DNA of 64,000 nt from NCBI RefSeq assembly GCF_035917455.1, contig NZ_CP109078.1, forward strand, positions 3,534,001 through 3,598,000, in the 5' to 3' direction. Below, in pieces: positions 16,863 through 25,396 of this stretch (position 1 is the first letter of the stretch; every line of letters starts with the position of its first letter). Both the position numbers and the translations under genes were made by a program. Source of the DNA: Micromonospora sp. NBC_01796 (GTDB taxonomy: Bacteria > Actinomycetota > Actinomycetes > Mycobacteriales > Micromonosporaceae). The notes under the pieces were generated by a model. That model ran no database searches. It was given only the letters and a program-made list of their open reading frames with translations, and had not been told where the DNA came from.

Positions 16863-18143
16863 CTATTCCGCGACCGCTTCGGCGGCGTGCGGCAGCGGCC
16901 CGGTCGGGGTCGCGGATCGGATCGCCGCGACCCTGCGCTCGCGGGCCGGACCGGCGAGCAGGTGCCCGAGTGCGGCGGCCAGCCCGAGACCACCGGCGAT
17001 GATCCAGTGCCAGTCGCCGAGGTACTGCAGGCTGACCCCGCCCACGGCCGGCGCGACGAACGCCGCCGCGGGGAAGGTCAGGTAGAACACCGACTGGTAG
17101 CGGGCCCGCAGTACGGCCGGGGCCAGTTCCGCGTTGATCTCCGCGTTCGGCGGCGCGGCCAGCATCGAGCCGACCGTCCAGATCACCGCCGCGGTCAGGT
17201 AGACCGGCAGGTGGTCGGCGAGGGCCAGCGCCCCGAACCCGACGGCGAGCAGGGCGGTCGAGACGGCCAGGACCAGGTGCTTGCGGTACCCGTCGATCAG
17301 CCGGGGCACGAACAGTTGCCCGACCACGATCAGCGCGCCGCCGAGTGCGACCACCACGCCGTACGACGCCGGACTCAGGCCGTCGGCCCGCATCGCCAGG
17401 GGCATGATGGTCGAGGTCTGCGTGGTGAGCACGGCCAGCACGAAGGTCAACCCCACGAACACCATGAACGTACGGTCGGTCAGCGCGGTGACCAGCCCGG
17501 CCTGCCGTCGCGGAATCCCACCGGCTCGTGTCCCCGGCGCGGTGGCCCGTCGGCGGGTCTCCCGGCGCAGCGTCTCCGGTACCTTCCACGCGATCAGCCC
17601 GGTGGTGATCAGCGTGGCGGCGGCGTCGACCAGGAACAGCGCCAGGAAGCTCGTCTCGGCGAGCAGTCCGGCGAGGAACGAGGCGGCGGCCATCCCCAGG
17701 TTGAAGGCCCAGAACTGGAGGTTGAACGCCCGTGACCGGCGGTCGGAGGGCACCACGTCGATGATCGCCGCGACGAACGCCGGCCCCGGCATCGAGTGCA
17801 CCACCCCGATCAGCCCGGCGAGTACGGCGATCGCCGCCAGGTCGGTGGTGAACGCGAGTACGGCCATGCCGAGCGCGGCGGCCAGGTGGGACCAGACCAG
17901 GGTGGCCCGTCGTCCCCAACCGTCGGCGAGCACCCCGCCGAGCAGTACGCCCACCGCACCGCCCGCGCCGTACGCGCCGACCACCAGACCTGCCAGCCCC
18001 TCGCTGGCTCCACGGCTGTCGGTCAGGTAGAGCGACAGGAAGAGCATCGCGAACGCGCCGACCCGGTTGATCAGCAGCCCGGTCCAGAGGTACCAGTAGG
18101 TGGCGGGGAGTCCTCCGGCGGTTTCGCGCAGCCAGCTCCGCAC
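16863..18143 (-). CDS. MFS transporter (second of a tandem pair)
   Basis: A 426-residue 12-helix major facilitator. Motif A appears as GGVLADGWGRRAT after the second helix. It is clearly paralogous to the gene just upstream: both begin with GGLPAT[YF]WYLWTG and INR[VL]G. The family includes drug and metabolite exporters. No substrate can be assigned. The start is GTG. The two genes are 111 bp apart on the same strand and probably share a promoter. Confidence 0.9.
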   Translation of the reverse strand: MRSWLRETAGGLPATYWYLWTGLLINRVGAFAMLFLSLYLTDSRGASEGLAGLVVGAYGAGGAVGVLLGGVLADGWGRRATLVWSHLAAALGMAVLAFTTDLAAIAVLAGLIGVVHSMPGPAFVAAIIDVVPSDRRSRAFNLQFWAFNLGMAAASFLAGLLAETSFLALFLVDAAATLITTGLIAWKVPETLRRETRRRATAPGTRAGGIPRRQAGLVTALTDRTFMVFVGLTFVLAVLTTQTSTIMPLAMRADGLSPASYGVVVALGGALIVVGQLFVPRLIDGYRKHLVLAVSTALLAVGFGALALADHLPVYLTAAVIWTVGSMLAAPPNAEINAELAPAVLRARYQSVFYLTFPAAAFVAPAVGGVSLQYLGDWHWIIAGGLGLAAALGHLLAGPARERRVAAIRSATPTGPLPHAAEAVAE

Positions 18144-18254
18144 CGCGTACCTCTTCTCGAAAGTTTCTTTCCAGTCCAGTCCGATCCTAAAAACCCCACC
18201 ACCCCGAACACCACCGTGCCGAATGTCACCCGGCTCCGACGGCCGAGCGGGGGG

Positions 18255-19541
18255 TCAGGCGGCCTGAGAGGTGAGGACCGGGGCGGTGGCGTCGGGCTGG
18301 ACGGCAGGGCGGCGGAGTTCCACCGCGCGGCGCTCGCGTACGGGTCCGGAGAGGAGGTGGGCCACGGCCAGGGCGAAGCCGATGGCGGCGCAGCCGAGCC
18401 AGAGGGTCGAGTTGCCCAGGTGCTCGCGTACGAGGCCGCCGAGGATCGGGGCACTGAACCCGGCCACCGACCAGGAGAGCGCGAAGACCCCCTGGTAACG
18501 CCCGCGTTTGCCGGGCAGGGAAAGCTCGGCGATCAGGGTGGAGTTGGACGGTGAGTTGAGCATCTCGCCGAGGGTCCAGGTCAGCACGGTGAGCGCGTAG
18601 AACCAGGCCGCGTCGGCGAAGGCGGTCAGGCCGAACCCCACCCCCATGATGATCGCGGCCAGCGCGAGTACGTGCGACCGGCTGCGACCCCGGATCAGCC
18701 GGGGGACAAAGAGCTGACCGCCGACGATCAGAATCCCGTTCAGGGCGATCACGGTCCCGTAGGTCGAGGGGGCCAGCCCGTCCTCTCCCATCGCGATCGG
18801 GAGCATCGAGATGTGCTGCACGAAGACCAGCGCGGTGAAGAGGTTGATCAGTACGAAGCCGAGGAAGACCCGGTCACCCAGGACGCTGAGCAGCCCGTCC
18901 CCGGCCCGCCCGGTACGCGTACCCGGGGTTGACGGAACGCGACCGACGGGGAGCCGGCGCGGCTCGCGGACCTTGAGGAAGATGACCAACGCGGTGGTCA
19001 GCGTGGTTGTCGCGTCGATCAGGAAGAGCAGTTCGTAACTGACCTGGGCGGCGAATCCGGCGAGGATCGCGGCGCAGGCGAAGCCCAGGTTGATGGCCCA
19101 GTAGTTGAGCGAGAAGGCGCGCAGCCGGTCCCGTTCCGGCACCACGTCGACCATCATCGCGGCGAACGCCGGCCGGGCCGACTCGGCGAACATGCCGAGC
19201 AGGAGCGCGCCGGCCGCGATCACCCAGAGTCCGCGGGCGAAGCCGAGGGCCACCATCATCGAGGCGGCGCCGATATGGGCGGTGAGCAGCGTGGGCCGCC
19301 GGCCCCACCGGTCGGCGAGGATGCCACCGCTGAGGGTCCCGACCGTCCCACCGGCCCCGTAGAGGCCGATCACCAGACCGGCTTCCACCGAGGAGAAGCC
19401 CCGCGCGGTGGTCAGGTAGATGGCGAGAAAGATCAGTACGAATGAACCGAGGCGGTTGATCAACGTACCGGTCCAGAGGTACCAGAACGTGGCGGGCAGC
19501 CCGCCGGTGGTGTTACTGACCCAGCCCCGTACCGACCGCAC
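18255..19541 (-). CDS. MFS transporter (first of a tandem pair)
   Basis: A 428-residue major facilitator with motif A GGILADRWGRRPT and 12 predicted helices. It is a tandem duplicate of the downstream MFS gene. It starts with GTG, and a 17-bp palindrome (19562-19578) lies 20 bp upstream, suggesting repression by a TetR-like protein encoded elsewhere. The tandem arrangement could give a heteromeric pair or two pumps with separate substrates. The sequence does not distinguish these. Confidence 0.9.
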   Translation of the reverse strand: MRSVRGWVSNTTGGLPATFWYLWTGTLINRLGSFVLIFLAIYLTTARGFSSVEAGLVIGLYGAGGTVGTLSGGILADRWGRRPTLLTAHIGAASMMVALGFARGLWVIAAGALLLGMFAESARPAFAAMMVDVVPERDRLRAFSLNYWAINLGFACAAILAGFAAQVSYELLFLIDATTTLTTALVIFLKVREPRRLPVGRVPSTPGTRTGRAGDGLLSVLGDRVFLGFVLINLFTALVFVQHISMLPIAMGEDGLAPSTYGTVIALNGILIVGGQLFVPRLIRGRSRSHVLALAAIIMGVGFGLTAFADAAWFYALTVLTWTLGEMLNSPSNSTLIAELSLPGKRGRYQGVFALSWSVAGFSAPILGGLVREHLGNSTLWLGCAAIGFALAVAHLLSGPVRERRAVELRRPAVQPDATAPVLTSQAA

Positions 19542-19561
19542 GTCGCCCCCCGGATGCGTAA

Positions 19562-19578
19562 TGACCGACGTCCGGTCA
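19562..19578 (-). promoter_or_regulatory. operator-like palindrome upstream of MFS pair
   Basis: TGACCG-ACGTC-CGGTCA is a perfect 6-bp-arm inverted repeat with 5-bp spacer. On the minus strand its TTGACC end could serve as a -35. The size and placement fit a TetR-family operator. Confidence 0.5.
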
Positions 19579-19692
19579 ATGCCTTACCAACCTAGTCGCC
19601 TTGATCACCCGGAGTCATGTTGATTTCCACGTGGCGGTCGTCACCGGCGGGTGTCGGCACGTCAGAACCGGGCCTGCGGAAGGATGTGGGGC

Positions 19693-20442
19693 ATGACAGT
19701 TGGGACCCTCGTGCTGCTGCGGCACGGCGAGAGTGATTGGAACGCCAAGAACCTCTTCACCGGCTGGGTCGACGTGGACCTGACCGCGAAGGGTGAGGGC
19801 GAGGCGAGGCGCGGTGGCGAGCTGCTGCGCGAGCACGACCTGCTTCCCGACGTGGTGCACACCAGCGTGCTGCGTCGGGCGATCCGTACCAGCGAGTTGG
19901 CGCTGAACGCCGCCGACCGGCACTGGATCGCGGTGCGCCGGTCGTGGCGGCTCAACGAGCGGCACTACGGCGCTCTTCAGGGCAAGGACAAGAAGCAGAC
20001 CCTGGCGGAGTACGGCGAAGAGCAGTTCATGCTCTGGCGCCGGTCGTACGACACGCCTCCGCCGCCGATCGACGACAACGACGAGTGGTCGCCGGCCGGT
20101 GACCCCCGTTACGCCCTGGTGCCGCCGGAGCTGATGCCCCGTACGGAGTGCCTCAAGGACGTGGTCGAGCGGATGCTGCCGTACTGGTACGACTCGATCG
20201 TGCCGGACATCCTCGCCGGTCGTACCGTCCTGGTGGCGGCGCACGGCAACTCGCTGCGGGCCCTGGTCAAGCACCTGGACCAGGTCTCCGACGAGGCGAT
20301 CGCCAAGCTGAACATCCCGACCGGGATCCCGCTGCGCTACGACCTCGACCCGCAGCTTCGTCCGGTCACCTCCGGCGGCACCTACCTCGACCCGGAGGCC
20401 GCGAAGGAGGCCGCCGCCGCGGTCGCCAACCAGGGCCGCTGA
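19693..20442 (+). CDS. gpmA: 2,3-bisphosphoglycerate-dependent phosphoglycerate mutase
   Basis: Phosphoglycerate mutase of 249 residues that interconverts 3- and 2-phosphoglycerate in glycolysis and gluconeogenesis. The phospho-His is in [10 protein letters not shown] (His11), and [12 protein letters not shown] and [18 protein letters not shown] are family motifs. ATG at 19693 has GGAAGGA about 8 nt upstream, while the in-frame ATG at 19684 overlaps that site. The position before a SenX3/RegX3-type pair matches gpm1 of M. tuberculosis. It ends at a strong bidirectional terminator. Confidence 0.97.
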   Translation: MTVGTLVLLRHGESDWNAKNLFTGWVDVDLTAKGEGEARRGGELLREHDLLPDVVHTSVLRRAIRTSELALNAADRHWIAVRRSWRLNERHYGALQGKDKKQTLAEYGEEQFMLWRRSYDTPPPPIDDNDEWSPAGDPRYALVPPELMPRTECLKDVVERMLPYWYDSIVPDILAGRTVLVAAHGNSLRALVKHLDQVSDEAIAKLNIPTGIPLRYDLDPQLRPVTSGGTYLDPEAAKEAAAAVANQGR

Positions 20443-20467
20443 CCTCCGAAGCCGACAGGTACGCAGA

Positions 20468-20508
20468 AGGGGCCCTTCCTCGCCGTTTCAGGCGCGGGAA
20501 GGGCCCCT
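20468..20508. terminator. bidirectional terminator between gpmA and phoU
   Basis: A perfect 12-bp stem AGGGGCCCTTCC (20468-20479) pairs with 20497-20508. It lies 25 nt after the gpmA stop and the same distance from the convergent phoU stop. Confidence 0.85.
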
Positions 20509-20533
20509 CTCCTACATCTTGGCGCTGGGCACG

Positions 20534-21223
20534 CTACTCGTCGGCGGGTCGCTCGTCCGAGAACTCGCCGGCCGTCAGCTCGTCGGCGAACTCTCCGGTC
20601 ACCAGGTAGACAACCCGCTCACCGGCGTTGACCGCGTGGTCGGCGTACCGCTCGTAGAAACGCCCGAGCAGTGCCCCGTCGATCCCGGTCTCCACCCCGT
20701 ACGGCCAGTCGTCGCTGAGCAGCACCGCGAACAGGTCACGGTGCAGGTCGTCCATGGCGTCGTCGTCCCGCTCCAGTTCGGCGGCGAGGTCGGCGTCGGG
20801 CTTGGAGAGGACCTGGCCGATCTTGTGGGCGATCCGGTCGGCGACGGCGGCCATGTCGGTGAAGACCCCCCGCAGCTCGGCCGGTACGGCCGGCGACGGG
20901 TGCCGGCGCAGTGCCGTCTTGGCGACGTGGTCGGCGAGGTCGCCCATTCGCTCGAGATCGGCCGCGACGTGCAGTGCGGTGATCACCGCTCGTAGGTCGG
21001 AGGCGACCGGTGCCTGACGGGCGAGCAGGTCGGCGACCCGCTCCTCCACCTGCCGGTAGATGCTGTCGATCTCGGCGTCGCGGGCGATCACGGCCTCGGC
21101 AGCCGCCCGGTCGGCGGTGAGCAGCGCCTTGGTGGCCTTGCTCATCGCCGCACGGACAGCCTCCGCCATGTCCACCAGTAGTTGGCTGACGATGTGCAGG
21201 TCGGTCCGGAACTCGTCGCGCAT
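20534..21223 (-). CDS. phoU: phosphate signalling/transport regulator PhoU
   Basis: A 229-residue all-helical PhoU with two tandem PhoU repeats. The duplicated metal-site motif is visible as DLERMGDLADHVAK in the first repeat and YERYADHAVNAGERV in the second. In Streptomyces and mycobacteria PhoU dampens the SenX3/PhoR kinase through the Pst transporter. The ATG at 21223 (MRDEFRTDLH) has AGGAC upstream; an in-frame ORF extends to 21379 but that part lacks family similarity. It is divergent from senX3, with PHO-box-like repeats between them. Confidence 0.95.
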   Translation of the reverse strand: MRDEFRTDLHIVSQLLVDMAEAVRAAMSKATKALLTADRAAAEAVIARDAEIDSIYRQVEERVADLLARQAPVASDLRAVITALHVAADLERMGDLADHVAKTALRRHPSPAVPAELRGVFTDMAAVADRIAHKIGQVLSKPDADLAAELERDDDAMDDLHRDLFAVLLSDDWPYGVETGIDGALLGRFYERYADHAVNAGERVVYLVTGEFADELTAGEFSDERPADE

Positions 21224-21332
21224 GATCACGTCCTGTGGTCGGTGGGCTCGCCGGTGGGCCACCGCCGCCGACGGACCCGCACGGGGTTGGGGCAGGTAAC
21301 CCGCCCACCGTAGGGCGGCCGGACGGCCCGTG

Positions 21333-21371
21333 GGTGAACGCAGGTGAACGACGCGAGGCCGGAGCGTGAAC
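21333..21371. promoter_or_regulatory. PHO-box-like direct repeats between phoU and senX3
   Basis: Read on the minus strand, GTTCACC units occur at 21333-21339 and 21343-21349 (10 bp apart), and GTTCACG at 21365-21371, two 11-bp periods from the middle unit. A degenerate unit fills the gap. This fits the direct-repeat units recognised by PhoP/RegX3. Confidence 0.6.
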
Positions 21372-21431
21372 TTTGCCATGCCCGCGCCCGAAATGTCCTG
21401 TTGTATGGGGCCACCCGGATAACAATGACCC

Positions 21432-21443
21432 TACGATCGCCGG
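21432..21443 (+). promoter_or_regulatory. -10 box of senX3
   Basis: TACGAT (21432-21437) lies 6 nt before the GTG at 21444, suggesting a leaderless senX3-regX3 mRNA. No good -35 is visible, as expected for an activator-dependent promoter. Confidence 0.4.
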
Positions 21444-22733
21444 GTGGAATGGGGGGTCGTAGCCGGCGTGGCCGGTGGACTGGTGATCGGGCTGATCATC
21501 GGTCCCATGCTGGTGCGCGCCATCCGGCGGGCACCGGGACACGGCGTGCGGCGACTCCCGGGCGGGGGCGACCTCACCCCAGCCGACGGGAGGCCGGCGA
21601 TCGCGAAACACCAGAAGGCCGAACCGTCCGGGCTCGGCCGCAAGAGCATCGACTCCCTGCGGGTCGGCGTTGTGGTCCTGGACACCGAGGACGTACCGGT
21701 CCTGATCAACCCGGCCGCGCGGGCCATGGGCCTGCTCCGCGCCGGAGTCAGTCCCGGCACGATCGCCGCGCACCCGATCATCCGTACGCTGGCCGGCCAG
21801 GTGCGCCGGACCGGGGTACGGCGTGAGGTCGAACTCGACCTGCCGCGTGGCCGTGACGGCGGAACCCACGATCCGCTCGGTGTGCACCTGCGCGCGATGG
21901 GGATCGGCAACGGGTTCGTCGCGGTCGAGGCCGCCGACGTGACCGAGTCACACCGGGTCGCCCGGGTACGGCGGGACTTCGTGGCCAACGTCAGCCACGA
22001 ACTGAAGACCCCGATCGGGGCGTTGCAACTGCTCGCCGAGGCGTTGCTCGACGCCACCGAGCCGCCCGCCGACAACGGGGGCGTCGAGCCGTCCGAGGAC
22101 GTGGTGGCGGCACGGCGCTTCGCCGAGCGGATCCAGCACGAGTCGACCCGACTCGGCCGGCTGGTCAACGAGCTGCTCGAACTCACCCGGTTGCAGGGGG
22201 CGGAGCCGCTGCCGGAGCCGGAGCCGGTCGCCCTGGACTGGGTGGTGGCCGAGGTCATCGACCGGACCCGGACCACCGCCTCCGCGCGCAAGGTCGAGGT
22301 CGTGGTCGAGGGCCAGCGCGACCTGACCGTGTACGGCAGCGACAGCCAGGTCGCCACCGCCGTCGCCAACCTGGTGGAGAACGCGATCGCGTACTCCGCC
22401 GAGGAGACCAGGGTGACGGTGACCACACAGGCGGACGACGACCACGTCCAGATCTCGGTGGCCGACCAGGGCATCGGGATCGCCCCGAACGAGGTGGACC
22501 GGATCTTCGAGCGCTTCTACCGCGCCGACCAGGCCCGATCCCGGGCCACCGGCGGCACCGGGCTCGGCCTGGCGATCGTGAAACACATCGCCACCAACCA
22601 TGGCGGACGGGTCGAGGTGTCAAGCACGCTAGGTGGAGGCTCGACGTTCACCCTGCGGTTGCCCGCCAGCCCGCCGGACGCTGTCCTACCGCTACCCCCG
22701 TCAATTGAGATCGATACCGGTCCGACCCAGTAA
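21444..22733 (+). CDS. senX3: sensor histidine kinase SenX3/PhoR-like
   Basis: A 429-residue membrane kinase. It has one N-terminal membrane segment (residues 4-26) and a PAS-like domain (about 68-165). HisKA carries the phospho-acceptor in VSHELKTP (His185). The ATPase domain has N box NLVENAIAYS, G1 DQGIGIAP, F box RIFERFYRAD, and G2 GTGLGLAIVKHI. It senses phosphate limitation together with PhoU and the Pst system. It starts at GTG, and the response regulator gene begins 31 nt after its stop. Confidence 0.95.
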   Translation: MEWGVVAGVAGGLVIGLIIGPMLVRAIRRAPGHGVRRLPGGGDLTPADGRPAIAKHQKAEPSGLGRKSIDSLRVGVVVLDTEDVPVLINPAARAMGLLRAGVSPGTIAAHPIIRTLAGQVRRTGVRREVELDLPRGRDGGTHDPLGVHLRAMGIGNGFVAVEAADVTESHRVARVRRDFVANVSHELKTPIGALQLLAEALLDATEPPADNGGVEPSEDVVAARRFAERIQHESTRLGRLVNELLELTRLQGAEPLPEPEPVALDWVVAEVIDRTRTTASARKVEVVVEGQRDLTVYGSDSQVATAVANLVENAIAYSAEETRVTVTTQADDDHVQISVADQGIGIAPNEVDRIFERFYRADQARSRATGGTGLGLAIVKHIATNHGGRVEVSSTLGGGSTFTLRLPASPPDAVLPLPPSIEIDTGPTQ

Positions 22734-22764
22734 CCCCAGGTCGGACAGAGGAAAGGAAAGTCCG

Positions 22765-23448
22765 TTGGCCCGCGTTCTCGTGGTCGAGGATGAGGAGTCG
22801 TTCTCCGACGCCCTCTCCTACATGCTGCGCAAAGAGGGTTTCGAGGTATCGGTCGCACCGACCGGTCTCTCGGCGCTCACCGAATTCGACCGCACCGGCG
22901 CGGACATCGTGTTGCTCGACCTGATGCTGCCCGAAATGTCTGGTACCGAGGTCTGTCGGGAGCTTCGCCAGCGTTCGCATGTGCCGATCATCATGGTCAC
23001 CGCCCGGGACAGTGAGATCGACAAGGTGGTCGGCCTGGAGATCGGCGCCGACGACTACGTCACGAAGCCGTACTCCCCGCGTGAGCTGGTCGCCCGGATC
23101 CGGGCGGTGCTGCGGCGCAAGAGCAGCGAGACGGTGGATCTGGCCGCGCCCACCCTGGCCGCCGGCCCGGTACGGATGGACATCGAGCGGCACGTGGTGA
23201 CGGTCGACGGTGGTGCCGTACAGCTTCCGCTCAAGGAGTTCGAGCTGCTCGAGCTGCTGCTGCGCAACGCCGGCCGGGTGCTGACCCGTGGACAGCTCAT
23301 CGACCGCGTCTGGGGCGCCGACTACGTCGGTGACACCAAGACCCTCGACGTCCACGTCAAGCGCCTGCGCTCCAAGGTCGAACCCGAACCCAGCACCCCT
23401 CGCTACATAGTCACCGTCCGCGGCCTCGGCTACAAATTCGAACCCTAA
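22765..23448 (+). CDS. regX3: response regulator RegX3/PhoP-like
   Basis: A 227-residue OmpR-family regulator with receiver phospho-Asp in LLDLMLPEMSG (Asp52), VTARDSEIDKVVGLEIGADD and TKPYSPREL, and a winged-helix DNA-binding domain ending GQLIDRVWGADYVGDTKTL. It is very close to RegX3 of M. tuberculosis along its whole length. The start is TTG at 22765, following the ribosome site GAAAGGAAAG; longer frames lack family similarity. It activates phosphate-starvation genes through GTTCACC repeats such as those at 21333-21371. Confidence 0.95.
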   Translation: MARVLVVEDEESFSDALSYMLRKEGFEVSVAPTGLSALTEFDRTGADIVLLDLMLPEMSGTEVCRELRQRSHVPIIMVTARDSEIDKVVGLEIGADDYVTKPYSPRELVARIRAVLRRKSSETVDLAAPTLAAGPVRMDIERHVVTVDGGAVQLPLKEFELLELLLRNAGRVLTRGQLIDRVWGADYVGDTKTLDVHVKRLRSKVEPEPSTPRYIVTVRGLGYKFEP

Positions 23449-23490
23449 ACCCAGACCCACCCCACCCACCCCCCACCCGCCCGGACCTGG

Positions 23491-23555
23491 GCGTTGATCA
23501 TGAAGTTAGCGACGGAAAATCGGTCCTCGGGCTGCGCTAACTTCATGATCAACGC
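23491..23555. repeat. palindromic intergenic repeat, copy 2
   Basis: A perfect 21-bp inverted repeat (23491-23511 with 23535-23555, 23-nt loop) with the same 19-bp core, GTTGATCATGAAGTTAGCG, as at 6548. It lies between the convergent regX3 and CBM2 genes, with a C-rich run to its left and a G-rich run to its right. Confidence 0.9.
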
Positions 23556-23557
23556 GC

Positions 23558-23599
23558 GTGTCAGGGGGTGGGTGTCAGGGGGTGGGTGTCAGGGGGTGG
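23558..23599. repeat. three 14-bp tandem repeats at the CBM2 gene end
   Basis: The unit GTGTCAGGGGGTGG begins at 23558, 23572 and 23586. The last copy includes the stop codon (23589-23591) of the minus-strand gene, so the extreme C-terminus has been shaped by repeat growth. Confidence 0.8.
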
Positions 23600-25079
23600 T
23601 GGGGATGTTGGTTAGGCCGTTTAGGGCTGCTGTGACCGTGTTGGTGGTGTGGACGGTGTTGGGGTTGTTGGGGCACTTCGAGGTTGAGGTGACGTTGATG
23701 GCCCAGCGGCCCACCCCACCGAGGTTCGACGTGTTGCTTCGCCAGGTGTTGCCGCAGCCGTAGCCGGTGAGCAGGTTGTGGGTCTCGTAGCCGTTGGCGA
23801 AGGTCCCCGGTGGGCTGAACGAGCCGGTGTTCCGCTCGAAGAGGTAACCGTTGCCCTTGACGTCGACCCAGGAGTCACCGGAGTTCTGACCGGTGATGCC
23901 CCGGCCGTCGAAGGTGTTGCCCCGTACCACGCCGCCCTCGGTCCCCTCCTTGATGTCGAGGTGCTCGGCGGTCACGTACGGGCCGATCCGGTTGTCCAAC
24001 ACCTGCACCCGGTCCGAGCGGTCGATCCCGCCCGAGTTGCCGTGACAGTCGAAGTTCGACTGGGCCGAGCCGAGGTAGACGCCCTCGCCGTAGCCGGGCT
24101 GGACCAGGCCGGTGTACTCGACCTGCGAGTTGCGCAGGATCCCGTCCGACGACGAGCGCCGGAAGTGCACACCCTCCTCGTCGGTGTGGTGCACGTACAC
24201 CCCGTCGATGGTGACGTGGTGCGAGTTGTCGAGCATGATCCCCTTCTTCGACTCCGCCACCGTGAAACCGGACAGATTCCAGTACGGGGCGTTGAAGAGC
24301 CACACGCCGTACCCGGAATCCCAGCCGGTGGTCGGTGCCGGACACGACGGGCCGCTCCCCGACGGGCCGTCGTTGATCAGTACGGCGCCGCGCGGCCCGG
24401 TCAGGGTGATCCGGGCGGACGCCGTGCCGGCCCGTTGGGCGACGAACGAGCCACGGTAGGTGCCCGCCGCCAGCCGGATGGTCTGGCCGGGCTGGGCGGC
24501 GGCCAGTGCGGACCTGAGTTCCGCCGCGGTGCTCACGTTCACCGTCGGCCCGCTGGGCGGAGGTGTGGTCGGCGGTGGTGAGGTCGGCGGGCCGGTGGTC
24601 GGCGGCGGCGTGCTCGGTGGAGGGGTCGTCGGCGGGGGCGTGGTGGTCGGGGGAGGTGGGGTTGGGCCACCGGTGCAGGGCGCGCCGTTCAGGGTGCAGT
24701 TGGTCGGGGTGGCGAGGCCGCTGACGTTGAAGCCGAAGCTCTGCGTGCCGCCGGGTGCCACGGTGCCGTTCCACCCGGCGTTGGCGAACCGGTAACGCTG
24801 CCCGGACTGGCTGCGTACGGAGTCCCAGGAGGTGCTGACGGTGGAACCGGCGGCCAGGTCGAACTCGACCACCCAGCCGTTGGCGGCGGCGTCCCCACCG
24901 TTGCGGATCGTGTACGCGGCGGCGTAGCCGCTGCCCCACGCCGAGGACTGGGTGAAGGTGGCGGTCAGTACGGGGCCGGCGGCGTGTGCGGTGGGCGTGA
25001 GGGCCAGGGTGGTGGCGACGGCGAGGGTGGCGGCGACCGATGCGCCGAGGGCCGTACGGCCGACCGGGGTGAGTGTCAC
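23589..25079 (-). CDS. secreted CBM2 / right-handed beta-helix protein
   Basis: A 496-residue secreted protein. It has a Sec signal peptide ending in TAHA (about residue 33), a family-2 carbohydrate-binding module (about 34-135, with AAYTIRNGGDAAANGWVVEF and paired Cys), a Pro/Thr linker (about 138-180), and a right-handed parallel beta-helix (about 183-490). The helix starts with STAAELRSALAAAQPGQTI and holds repeated N-x-F/V-x-G rungs. The CBM2 suggests cellulose or chitin anchoring. The beta-helix type resembles polysaccharide lyases, but no catalytic residues can be assigned with certainty. A 15-bp palindrome lies upstream. Confidence 0.85.
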   Translation of the reverse strand: MTLTPVGRTALGASVAATLAVATTLALTPTAHAAGPVLTATFTQSSAWGSGYAAAYTIRNGGDAAANGWVVEFDLAAGSTVSTSWDSVRSQSGQRYRFANAGWNGTVAPGGTQSFGFNVSGLATPTNCTLNGAPCTGGPTPPPPTTTPPPTTPPPSTPPPTTGPPTSPPPTTPPPSGPTVNVSTAAELRSALAAAQPGQTIRLAAGTYRGSFVAQRAGTASARITLTGPRGAVLINDGPSGSGPSCPAPTTGWDSGYGVWLFNAPYWNLSGFTVAESKKGIMLDNSHHVTIDGVYVHHTDEEGVHFRRSSSDGILRNSQVEYTGLVQPGYGEGVYLGSAQSNFDCHGNSGGIDRSDRVQVLDNRIGPYVTAEHLDIKEGTEGGVVRGNTFDGRGITGQNSGDSWVDVKGNGYLFERNTGSFSPPGTFANGYETHNLLTGYGCGNTWRSNTSNLGGVGRWAINVTSTSKCPNNPNTVHTTNTVTAALNGLTNIPTTP

Positions 25080-25393
25080 AGGCAGGGCCTTCCGTCGATC
25101 GATGGGCGGAACCGCCCGGCACGGAACGACCGTGCTCGATCAGTTAGTAAACCTAACAGTTATCGACGGGGTCAAGGACGGAAGCGACGGGAAGGCCCCC
25201 GCCCCGTCCGCGAAGAGCGACAGGAGGGGGCCATCCCGATCGGAGGGATCGGCGGACGCGAGGCCCAGGTGGGACCGGCGGCCACGAGGCCGGGTGGGAC
25301 CGGCGGCGGTGCTGGGGTCGGGTGGGACCGGCGGCGGTGCTGGGGTCGGGTGGGACCGGCGGCGGTGATGGGGTCGGGTGGGAACGGCGGCGG
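25080..25393. other. gap between the CBM2 and MFS genes
   Basis: About 310 bp. It holds the CBM2 promoter region with a palindrome at 25143-25157 and, toward the MFS stop, a 28-bp tandem repeat array. No ORF of its own is convincing. Confidence 0.6.
25143..25157 (-). promoter_or_regulatory. operator-like palindrome upstream of CBM2 gene
   Basis: GTTAG-TAAAC-CTAAC is a perfect 5-bp-arm palindrome in an AT-rich patch about 65 bp before the GTG start. The AT-rich setting in a GC-rich genome suggests a promoter or operator. Confidence 0.4.
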
Positions 25394-25396
25394 TTA
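25291..25396. repeat. 28-bp tandem repeat array
   Basis: About four head-to-tail copies with period 28 bp start at 25291, 25319, 25347 and 25375, each beginning CGGGTGGGACCGGCGGCGG (the last with one change). A related degenerate unit lies just before. The array ends at the stop codon of the MFS gene at 25394. Confidence 0.9.

Noticed and set aside
25291-25396. CRISPR-like array
   Set aside because: The 28-bp repeats are directly abutting without unique spacers, and no cas gene is present.
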